The position numbers and the translations under genes were made by a program. Shown in pieces: positions 13,844 through 23,754 of a stretch of 64,000 nt of DNA. A model generated the notes under the pieces. It worked only from the letters and a program-made list of their open reading frames with translations, searched no databases and was not told where the DNA came from. Source of the stretch: Pontederia crassipes (taxonomy: Eukaryota > Streptophyta > Magnoliopsida > Commelinales > Pontederiaceae). Every line of letters starts with the position of its first letter. Positions within the stretch are counted from its first letter, which is position 1. The stretch covers positions 62,483,646 to 62,547,645 of the forward strand of contig CM060193.1 of assembly GCA_030549335.1 (NCBI GenBank), in the 5' to 3' direction.

Positions 13844-16800
13844 GGGTGGGGGTGGGTGAAATGGCTAAACCCTCCAAACCCCACATTTTTCATTCCACCA
13901 AATTAGTGGAAAGAGAAGGAATAAACAATTTAAGACCAAATTAACCCCTCTCTTATTACCAAATTAAACAAACTCTTTATTCTCTTTCTTTCTCTCTGTT
14001 ACATTAATAAATTATCTTTTTCTCTCATATGAATATTACATTGATAAATATTTTTTATTTATATCATTTATAAATATTTATCTCTCATTCTTTACTTTTT
14101 AAAATATATAAAAGAAAATAGAAAAAATAGGCGGAACAAAAAATAAAAGAGAAAAATAAATTAAGTCATAAAGAGTACATATTTATTACTCATTAATAGT
14201 TTATATATAATAAAGGATAAAAATAACTTTTTAGTAAATACAACTTTCATTCTTCGGCTCAACATTTTTAACAACTTACTATCCAAATATGAACTTTCAC
14301 ACCACACTCCACCACCCCATCTCTTGCTACACCACCTCATTGCACCCCCTCCATTAGTTCATTGCCAAACAAATCCTAAAAATGGACATAGTTATGTTTC
14401 CTAAACATCTCAATAAACATCACAAGGATGAAATGACAACAGTAAAATCAAACAGAACACAATATTATGATACCTTGAGAAACTCCTGTGCTTCCGTCTC
14501 TGTTTTCCCATATTTAACTAACATCCAGAAGCATGTATTATATTGGTTGTTTATGTGACCTACAAAGAGAATAAGAAAAGAGGAATGTGGCTTGGAATTC
14601 TTTCAGATTGTCCTAAAACAATACAATACAAGACTGCACAGCCGTTTCTTACAATCTACCTGCCTCCATGCCAAATAATCAAGGATGATCTTTGCTCATG
14701 GATAACAAACAACTCGGCCATCAAAATAAGGTGCCCCTTTTAAGTCTAAAGAAGGAAAGAATTCTTTCCACTTCATGACATACACGGAGGTGAAATATGA
14801 TACAAGAAGTGAGAGTATCTTGCTGCATCCTAAGACTGTCGCCTCTTGCTTGAGGGGTGCAATGGGGATGGCGCCCACTCCCCCTCCCCCTCTCCCCTCC
14901 AACACTGGAGTGGAGGCGAAGGGGCGCCGGCCTTGTCGCACGGTGGGTGCCAGCGCCCCCTCTTCTCCTTCGCCGGTCGCGACGGCGAAAGGGGGGCGCC
15001 GGCCCCCCATTTCTCCCTCACCAGCGCCATGCACCGGCAAGCTCGCAAGGGTGGCCAGTGCGCTGCCCTATTTCCTCCTCCCTTGCGAGCTCACCAGCAT
15101 GCAAGCTCGTACAAGGGGACGGTGCCCCCCCCCCCCCCCCTTTCTTCCTTGCCGGCGTGCCGGCCCCCTTGTGCGAGCTCGAAGGGGGGCGCTGGCCCCT
15201 CTGTGCGAGCTCGTGTGCCAGCAGGATCGAAGGGGGGCCAGTGCCCCCCTTTTCCTCCCACGTCGGCGCCGCGAGAGAGAATGGGGGTGTCAGCCCCCTC
15301 TTTCGTGTGCCAGTGAAGGGGGGTGCCGGCGCCCACTAGCAAATCTCTTTTTTATTTTTTACGCTTTTTATATTATTTTATTATATATTTATATTATTTT
15401 ATTATTTTCTTGTGCCACGTTAGCACCGTGACAAACTGACTATTGCCGGTCAGGAGGACGACGCATGCAAGAAAATCAAAGGTCGAGAACATTCCAATTA
15501 TAAATTGAAGTTTGGGGATCAAGTAGTTACCGCACCTAAAGTTAGGGGACGATCCGTGTGATTTATCCAAAAAGAGCCTAAAGATGGACATAGTGATGTT
15601 TCCTAAACATCTCAATAAGCATCACAAGGACAAAATGACAACAGTAATCAGAGACGAGATATAAAATCAAACAGAGAAGACAATATTATGATACCTTGAG
15701 AAATGCTTGTGCTTCCTTCTCTGTTTTCCCAGATTTAACTAACATCCAGAAGCATGTATTATATTGGTTGTTTATGTGACCTACAAAGAGAATAAGAAAA
15801 GAGGAATGTGGCTTGGAATTCTTTCAGATGTCCTAAAACAACACAATACAAGACAGTGCAGCCATTTACTTACAATCTACCTGCCTCCATGCCAAATAAT
15901 CAAGGATGATCTTTGCTCTTGGATAACAAACAACTCGGCCATCAAAATAAGGTGCCTCTTTTAAGTCTAAAGAAGGAAAGAATTCTTTCCACTTCATGAC
16001 ATACAAGGAGGTGAAATATGATACAAGAAGTGAGAGTATCTTGCTGCATGTCAATATTAACCAAAGCAATTACTGAATCATATTGCTACATAATGAAATG
16101 CTAACATACATCTGGGATACAAGTTTGAATAGTTTAATAGACAATGAGGTAGAACCTTGCACGTCTCTGATAAATTTGTGTTGTCTCCTTCAATACAAAA
16201 CTGTAGATAAAAAAAAGATGTTTTCAATCAACAATCACAAGAAGTAATTAATATAATAAACTAGTTTAACCTCTTAAATAACTAGTTTCAGAATCTTCTT
16301 CAAAAGATCATTTAAGAACAGCATCCTAATATTGCACATGTTTAACCTACTGATTCAGTAACTATTTTGTCATTCTAGTCAAGTGGCAACAAAACCATCA
16401 CCAGAACATCAATGAGAAACCATTGGTCCTAGACTCCTAGCTATATGGGATCTACTTCAAGTGATTATCAAAACCATCCAATGTAGAAAAACTTCCTTTA
16501 TTCTTAGAGGTTCAACTTTTACGGTTAAGTTAATAAAACACAGTCAACTGTCCAATCAGAAGATTAAATCAGCAAAATCGCATGTTCATTGTTTCTCTTA
16601 TACCATTATTTCCTTTGATGACATAGTCACATAGATATATGTTTGTACTTTGTGTTAGTTGATTGTAAAGAACAAGTGATCAAATTGAAACGTGACAATT
16701 TCATTAAATCCAGACCGCATTTCTAAACACTGCTCTCAAGTTCTTACGACAAATAAAAGTCAAAGGCATAGGTCACATAATTTGTTTTACAAAAAATTTC

Positions 16801-17863
16801 ATAGAAAAAAGATGTAATTTTAGCGCATACATAATGCTTTAATTTTATTGCATCAAAGAGAAATAGGTTCACAAAATGGATGTCTTATAGCAGCAAAGAG
16901 ACAACATACCACTTTTGAAAATTTTAATAAATTGGTTAGTCTCTACTAATCAGCTATTTAGAAAACTTGAGATGTGTCAAAAACATGCAAATCAAATTAA
17001 CTGTGCAATATAGAGTGAAGATTTTGGAAATTTGTAAGGTAAACCTTTATAGAAGTGGAAATAACTAGAAAAACTGAAACCATTACCTGTATTCGTCACT
17101 GACACCATAAGCAAACAATATGTCAGGAAATTTCTTTAGTAAAGACACTGCACATGCATTCATCAAATTCAATGCATTCTTATCATTGGGCTTTTCAAAC
17201 GAATGGATAGCAGAAAATCTGCAAAAAAACTAAAATTATCTTGGGAAACAGTGACAAGGACATTTCAACTAGTTTCCATTTTGCACCTCAACCCTGATCA
17301 ATAAATTGTCTAAGGTGGCACATTAAGATATATCATAGGTGGGTTCAAAAGAAGAACAGTTAGTGGAATATTTTTTCTTTTTCTTTTTTTTTTTTGCCAA
17401 ACACTAGCTACATGACCATTCTATCTCATATCCATTATCACGATGACATAGTAGTCCAACTATAAATAATTATCTATTGTCATGAATGACTTAACACAAA
17501 CTTTATCTCATTCTTCCTGAAATATTCACGATATACCATAGCTACTATTATAAGGTTTTATAGCCATGTGAAGGAACACAATTGAATAAACAAGTTCCAT
17601 AGCTAATCTATTGGGTTGACTGTTTTTGTTCCGCCTGTTCGTATCACATTTCAAAGTAGTAGATAGATAACAATACTCCAACTGTAACTCATAGCATTAA
17701 AGCCCCAAATGAAAAAGACATTTTTTTTCTTCTGCAATTGGCTGGATTAGTGCACTCACTTGTGAAAATGACATCCATCAATCCTGACAACAATCCAATT
17801 GCAAGGGGGCAACCTATCATCAGCTTCAAAATTCTTTACATACTCATATTTGCTATTTGCCAT
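12548..17863 (-). CDS. THG1: tRNA-His guanylyltransferase, THG1-like (7 exons, 259 aa)
   Basis: This enzyme adds the G-1 nucleotide to the 5' end of tRNA-His by 3'-5' polymerisation, which histidyl-tRNA synthetase needs for recognition. Minus-strand exons in order are 17760-17863, 17087-17218, 16156-16200, 15874-16043, 15695-15780, 13433-13540 and 12548-12682. All are GT-AG, the phases close, and the total is 780 nt. The protein starts MANSKYEYVKNFE. Metal-site residues fall in RIDG (Asp29) and SDEYS (Asp76, Glu77), at the same numbers as in human THG1. FEKPNDKNALNLMN, YFDGRVVCYPRAK, AWRQVDCHINNQYNTCFW, GTQSKDKNELLFQQFNINYNDLP and the tail FWNDHPYILKEE all fit the family. The residue after DG is Cys, where many members have Arg. 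It has a single domain. Two extra exon copies lie in the intron between exons 5 and 6 and are annotated separately. Confidence 0.93.
13682..14376. mobile_element. Tourist/PIF-Harbinger-type MITE, 695 bp, in a THG1 intron
   Basis: The left end GGTTTGTTTGG and the inverted right end GGATTTGTTTGG match apart from one inserted base. Both sides are flanked by TAA (13679-13681 and 14377-14379). A TAA/TTA duplication with a GG.TTGTTTGG terminus is the usual PIF/Harbinger MITE pattern. The interior is AT-rich and non-coding and holds the G-rich tract at 13779-13842. The right target duplication abuts the THG1 copy-B repeat. Confidence 0.75.
13779..13842. repeat. (GGGA)n followed by about 30 consecutive G
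   Basis: About eight GGGA units run directly into an uninterrupted stretch of some 30 G, then TGGGTGGGGGTGGG. It lies inside the MITE in a THG1 intron, with the C-rich strand in the transcript. The exact homopolymer length is unreliable in any assembly. Confidence 0.9.
14375..14828 (-). pseudogene. Tandem duplicate of THG1 exons 4 and 5 (copy B), exon 4' carries a stop
   Basis: This repeats the segment at 15577-16049 (copy A), including intron flanks. Exon 4' is 14653-14822 (170 nt) and exon 5' is 14474-14559 (86 nt), both identical in length to exons 4 and 5. The acceptor AG and donor GT sites are kept. Exon 4' has a TGA at 14696-14698 where copy A has an Arg codon (YPR). Exon 5' stays open and differs by a few residues (KYGKTETEAQEFLK against KSGKTEKEAQAFLK). 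Copy A carries about 16 extra bases in its flank. Adding both copy-B exons to the mRNA would shift the frame (256 nt), so the main transcript should skip copy B. Confidence 0.85.
14829..15576. repeat. GC-rich insertion separating the two THG1 exon copies
   Basis: About 500 bases (14840-15340) are strongly GC-rich with GGGGGGC/GCCCCCC blocks and internal repeats around GTGCGAGCTCG. A short AT-rich stretch and GGGGACGATCCGTGTGATTT follow. ORFs are open in several frames on both strands, as expected of low-complexity GC sequence, and none resembles a protein family. Composition and the GGGGC..GCCCC blocks resemble the repeats at 48.3, 56.6, 58.6 and 63.5 kb. Confidence 0.6.
15577..16049 (-). repeat. 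Direct repeat copy A containing functional THG1 exons 4 and 5
   Basis: This is the partner of the repeat at 14375-14828. Both copies begin CCTAAA.ATGGACATAG and end TTGCTGCAT. It is the intact copy and supplies the exons used in the THG1 model. Confidence 0.85.
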
Positions 17864-19139
17864 GCCGTCAAAAGAGTGTCTACACACCAAACAACAACTT
17901 AAGATTAATACATTGTAAAGAGTTTACATTGTAGCATAAAATATTTAACGACAAACAACATAAGACTAGATAAGAGGGTGGGTAGGCACCCAATTTTTTG
18001 ACACTAACAAGTCAAATTATGGAGAGGACTACAAATATTTTCTTTCTCACTTTCGCATCTCTAAGAGAAGTTCTTTTATGAATATAAAAGCCAAACCAAC
18101 ATAATATACAGAAAGAAGATAACAATCTAACGAGGGAATTATTCTCACCCACAAGTTCGGCAATTTCCTTGCACAAAAACCTAATTCTTGACATTTTCAC
18201 AAAAGAATCAGAATGGTTAAAGCGAAACAAGAATTAAATAAATAGGGCATCCATGTTTATTGCTGATTTATGCTCGTACAGTCCAATATGTAACAAGTAC
18301 AAGATGTTTTTTAAAAGGAACAAGAAAAAGAAAACTGAGACGACTCAAATTATCCAGCTATAAACCAATGGTTTTATCTCACAAACAATTGCATCACTGA
18401 CTTAACTTTCCTCGTTGTCATATCAACTTGTGCAAACGGTTTTCTCTCTCATGCCATCATTTTAAAGTTCTTTGCTTCAAAGGTATGAATTCAAATACTC
18501 CTAAGAGATATTCTAGAAGACATAATGATGATGATCAAATACTCTTGAGGTTGCTCAGATCAGCTAGTGAGGGTTGGTGGGAGACTAATTAGATTGATGG
18601 AGAAATGATGTAGTCATTGGTCTTAGATGCAATGTTGAAAACCAACTGCTTTAGCAAACTCAAAAGGTCAACAAGTGCCATTGATGAACTATCCAAGTTC
18701 TTGAAGCCTCAAAAGGGTTAAGCAAGAAAAAAGGCCATAACTTTGTTGGATTAACCAACAACTGTAGAAGAAGACACGTTTTTGATGTTTCATAATAAAT
18801 TTGTTGCAAATCAGTACAAACAAAGAACGGACAGAACAAAGAAAAGTAAGACAAGAAAAACTCTTACAAATATGAAGTAGGGCAAAAGATCTCCTTTTTT
18901 TCTTTTAAGCACGAACGGGCATTTGACAGAAGAACGAGCAACTGTGCTCTCGTTAGCACTAAACAAAATCGAGAAAAGGAAAAGATTACTTAACAACGCT
19001 TAATAATTGTCGGAGAAACATACATCTTTTAATCGACATTTTAATTGACTGAGTTGAATTCCTTGCACCAATCATAACGCTTAATAATAATAGTCACATG
19101 GAAATTTCAAAAGACAATGCTGACCTTTTTTCTCTATCT

Positions 19140-19440
19140 CTGATTACGCTTTCAGATGCTATGCCAGCATGAGGGGACACACGATGGGCACCACGGCGGA
19201 TGCGCAGAAGAGGGTTGCGCCCGCGGATGGGCAGCACAGCGCTAGTCCGCCCTCGAAGTCCCAGGCGCAGCTCTGCCCTAGCGCTTGCGCCGCCGCCGCA
19301 GACCAGACCACGGCGAGTTGCGCCGGCGCGAGTGGGGGACGAAAGAGGAGATGGAATGGCCGAGAAACCAGAAAGAAGGGAAGAAGGTCAGAGTTCTCGA
19401 TTTTAAATTTTGAATTGCGAGAATCACGACGATCGAATTC
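19140..19440 (-). other. Possible first non-coding exon / promoter of THG1
   Basis: This is a 300-base GC-rich island upstream of the THG1 start codon. The minus strand has no long ORF; its only ATG opens a three-codon frame. That fits an untranslated leader exon. The plus strand holds a 93-codon ORF with no family resemblance. The splice donor is not resolved. Confidence 0.35.
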
Positions 19441-20235
19441 AACCGATTAAATATTTTATTAAAATATTATTTTTTTTAATAATTTTAACTATAAATATAA
19501 TAGGTAATATAATATAATATAATAGATAAATAATAATAAATCAGTAGTAGTTATAAATTAATATGAAAATATCATTTATTATGTTTTAAAATGAACTCTT
19601 ATTGAAAATCATAATCACAAATATATAATTATGTTTTTTATTATTTATTTGGTGATTCAATATTAAATTATTACTATAATTCACTTTTAAATTTTTTATT
19701 AGTGCATCTTTTATTCTCCTCCCATAATTATTTTTTAAATTTAATTTTTTTCTTATGATTTATGATTTTTCTATTTTGGAAAATAAAATTCTTGTACTTT
19801 ATAATATTTTTTAGCTTGATTTCTTATTTTTATTTTACTTTAGAGTTGACTGATTTTATTGTTATGATTTAGAAAAGTATTGCTTACACAAAATTATCAT
19901 TATTATTAATAATATTCCATGAATCAACCTTCTTATCATTCAACCTTACTTTTTTCATCAATTATTAATTATTAGATTTCCTTCTTTTGCTCTTATTAAA
20001 TTCCAAATCTCCTGTAACTTGGGATTATATCTTCCATCATTTCTTTAATTTCCATTTTTATACTAAGAATTTTCAAATTTAATTTTAATACTTTTCATTT
20101 TCACTCATTTATTTTCTTCTTTATTCAAGAAAATTTTAAAAAAAACTGAGTTAAACTCGAATTGTCAATTTAACCCTGTTTTCCTAAATTTTTTTGGTTC
20201 ATACCAATTTTTCATCAAAACTGGGTTGATATGTT
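19441..20235. other. AT-rich spacer, no gene seen
   Basis: Very AT-rich sequence with no coding frames or termini that I can recognise. Confidence 0.5.
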
Positions 20236-20635
20236 ATTTAATATTTTTAAAACCGGACCGAACCAGTCGGTCCAATCGGTTCAACTACGAATCGTCCATG
20301 GGTCCGGTCCGATTTGGTATCAAAACTCGGATTGAACTGGGTCAATCCGGCCAAAACCGGGTTGAACCGGTTTCGGTTCAATTCGATTTTTTTTCAAAAA
20401 AAGTAAAAAGGTATGGATTAATAGAAAAAAAAGGAAAGTATAATTATATTATTAATGGTGGAAGAATAACCAGAGGAGAAAATAAGGAATATTATATTAT
20501 AGTATTAATGGTAGAAGAATAGGAAGAAGAGAAAAATAAGGAATAGTATATTATAGTAGGACAAAATGGAGGTCCGGACTACGCCATTCATCCCGACCGT
20601 CCTGCCTCCAACGCCATTCGTCGGATGAGTACGCG

Positions 20636-21811
20636 TGTTACGGACGTGCTCCACAAATATCATTTTAACATAATAATATTTTTAATTAGCATTTTAAGTA
20701 AGTTTAAATGCTTATATAGTCATAATTGCATGTAACAATTAACTTTTGGATTAAAGCATAATTAAAATTAAATTATCGATAAACATTATAAAGAAATTAT
20801 ATAAAATTATTAGTAATTAATTCTAATATTTATAAGTATTATAATAAATATGTTTAATTATAATTAACTAATGTTAATTAGAAGTTTAACACTAACTTTT
20901 AACTAAATAATATGATTGGACCTCCATTTCAACCAATAGAGTTTCAAGCAGCTGAAGCAGGTAGCTCACCAACTGCTTAGAAAATAATTTTTCCAAACCG
21001 TCATATGACGTGTAAAAATTCTGTAAAAAATATATAAATCATTTATTCGTATTATCTGCAAGCCGAAAAATTTTCAAGATCAGATCCATTGCCGAACAGC
21101 CCGAGGAAATTCGACAAATTTGCTGGGTTAGGGTGAATCTGCGGATCCGAAATCGACCTTCAATTTCATATGATCATATCTTCGTAAGTAGTTCTTCATA
21201 AATTCTGAAAATTTTCATGGTTCATCCTCTAGATGTTATCCATGACCATAAGAATCATGTAAAAAGGACTTCTTTAGTGAAAGTTATGAACCGAGAACCG
21301 TAGGTCGTTCACTCTGTCCTGAGTCAGAGACAGATCCGCCTTGTAGATTAGAGTAGGATTAGGTTAAATCGAATTAGGATTTGAAATTTATACATGTTAA
21401 ATTATAATTCACAAAGGTTCGGTGAGAAGTGGAATAATCCAATTTGGATGTGTAGAGGCGGAGAAAGAAAAATTTCATTTCATAGTGAGTCTTCTGCCAG
21501 ATTCCAGGACATTGATAGATCGCGACCTGAATTAACTATTTTTGTTATAGGGTCATACAAGGAGTTAAATTCTACAATTTTTATGCTTAAATGCTACTGA
21601 AGTCTAGATTCTATTAAAATTAGGATCTCATCAAATGAATAAGTATTGTTAAAGATATAAATTAATCATTCAGTGATATACAGTCTGCCAAAGCATAAAC
21701 TCTAGGTCAGATTGTATTGATTTTTATGACTCGATCACTTCGAATTAGTTAATGATATTTGGAGATTGGAAACCTTAATAAGTCTAGTTTCTAAATTATC
21801 TAGAATCATGT
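20636..21811 (+). repeat. Truncated 5' LTR
   Basis: This matches 23755 to about 24930 of the 3' LTR nearly base for base, with scattered differences, then stops at TCTAGAATCATGT. A local duplication of ACCTTAATAAGTCTAGTTTC follows directly at 21813, which looks like a deletion-repair scar. Confidence 0.8.
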
Positions 21812-22104
21812 TACCTTAATAAGTCTAGTTTCTAAACTATCAAAACCTTAAATTGCTATTATTGATATCATAATTATTGTCAACTTTCAACCCATAGTTG
21901 TCAAACAACATTCATCATTATACATCATGGATCATTGACGATTCTTGATTAGTTGTTATCAATTGCAATTCTTCATATTTGGAAAGTGATTTTTACTCAT
22001 TACTATCTATCGCATTTTATCTAGGGTGATTGATTAAATCACCATTGTCACTTGTTTATGGGTGATAATTGATTTTCCATTTCGGACATTATTACGTCCA
22101 TCAA

Positions 22105-22260
22105 TGAAGTTTAGCGAATGAGTGATTGGAGAGGGACATCTTTCTGATCCTCGATCGCAAACTCAAATCGACTCATGAAATGTTATTTTGAAGTTTAACG
22201 AATGAGCGATTGGAGGGGGACGCCTTTCTGATCCTCGATCGTTAATTCGAATTGGCATTT
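22105..22260. repeat. Two-copy tandem repeat, unit about 85 bp
   Basis: GAAGTTTA(G/A)CGAATGAG.G and CTTTCTGATCCTCGATCG recur in the same order in two adjacent copies inside the internal remnant of the LTR element. Confidence 0.75.
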
Positions 22261-23740
22261 CACTATTGTAAATCAATTAGAAAGGGAAAGTCTTATTCAC
22301 AAAACTCATTATTGCTTATACTTTGACCATATTCTTACGAATAATAGTGATCGTATTTGATTTAGGGATGCATAATAATCGATGGTTATTTTGTCATTTC
22401 CTTTATCCAATGTTTCATCTTTTTTTGCTTCATGATAGACCCATATAATTGTTGAAGTACTACTCATTGTTCTTGTTATCCATAAAGTTTGTCCAATATT
22501 TAGAAATTTTCTTGCAATTAGTGTTTCCACTCATAATCTTGGTATTTATTTTTATGGAAACTTTGTATAAAATTAACCATAGTAACAAGATTAGATGAAA
22601 GAATTAATTCTTTTATGGAATTTTAAATACGCACAATGGGAAAACTATTATAGCTGAAAGAATATAATAAATGCAAGATTATTGTGAAATGTCAAGAAAA
22701 ATAAAAAGTGATCCTAATAGTGAATTCACAAGAACAACATTACCTGAAAAAAAGGAAGCAAAGTTTATGTCCATGATACATAGACTCATATGAGATTTTG
22801 GCATATATTAGGTCAACTGTTTATTTGTTAAGTTCCACCATCAAAGATATTGTATATTCAGGATATCATCAATGTTTCTATGCTTTGGTGATATTGATCA
22901 AAACCATAACAGACAAGCTTATCAATAAATAAATCATCAAGCTTCAATGTATCACTTGGATCAAGATCTTTATTTTTTCCTTATCTAAGTCTCTAAATTG
23001 CAAGGACTATTTGTTGTTATAACTACGACGATCAGAAATATGCTAAGTAAGATTCTTAAACCATTGTATGCACTCTTTGGTCAGTCTTCAGTTAGAAATC
23101 CAACAATTATGATCAATGTCAAATCTTGTAAAGCATCGCAAACAAACATCTAGAAGATTCTTGATGATTTTTGGCATACTTGTTGAAAAAATATATTCTG
23201 CTTGTCATTATGCCAACATCAAGTGAAATAGAAATCTTCCTTCCTATTCTATCTAGCCCTCCATTGCTCTTTAAATCTTTGTTATTATATCCACATGCAA
23301 TGGGTGCTAACTCATCTGGAATGATGCAATAATTAGTTTTTCTCATCTCTTCTATAATATGATATTCCGGTGTGCTAGCAGTCGCGTTAAAGCAAAATCC
23401 AAAGACAACAAAACATCAATAAAGAATAATACATATAATTACCTTGTGTTCATAAAGAATTAGATATCGTACCATCAATAAACTACAGAACAACCTTCTG
23501 CATATAAAGAGTAACTCAATTTATTCGAGTATAAGATAATTTGTCTTGAGAAGAAAAAAAATATAGTATAAATTATAAGAGTCAAGAAAAATGAATTTCA
23601 TAAATGAAAACTTCCTTTAGTATTTCTGTTATAGAAAAAAAAATCATTCAAGTGAAGAGAAAGTTGGAAGTGAGAATGACCAAATCTTCATTCTTGTTCT
23701 TCGGAACATGTATCTAAATTTCGAGAACGAAATTTTTTTT

Positions 23741-23754
23741 AAGGAGGGGAGAAT
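23741..23754 (+). promoter_or_regulatory. Polypurine tract of the Ty3/gypsy element
   Basis: AAGGAGGGGAGAAT lies directly before the 3' LTR. In retroelements this is the primer site for plus-strand DNA synthesis, and it sets the element's orientation as plus. Confidence 0.8.

Noticed and set aside
14775-15431. ORFs of 116-218 codons in the GC-rich block inside the THG1 intron
   Set aside because: All frames on both strands are open because of low-complexity GC repeats. The composition is Pro/Ala/Gly/Arg with no domain.
19169-19450. A 93-codon plus-strand ORF upstream of THG1
   Set aside because: It lies in a GC-rich island that better fits the non-coding leader of the minus-strand gene, and no homologue is recognised.
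22300-23350. Minus-strand ORFs that might be a retroelement polyprotein
   Set aside because: They are under 80 codons, with no reverse transcriptase, integrase or protease motif, in the decayed interior of the gypsy element.
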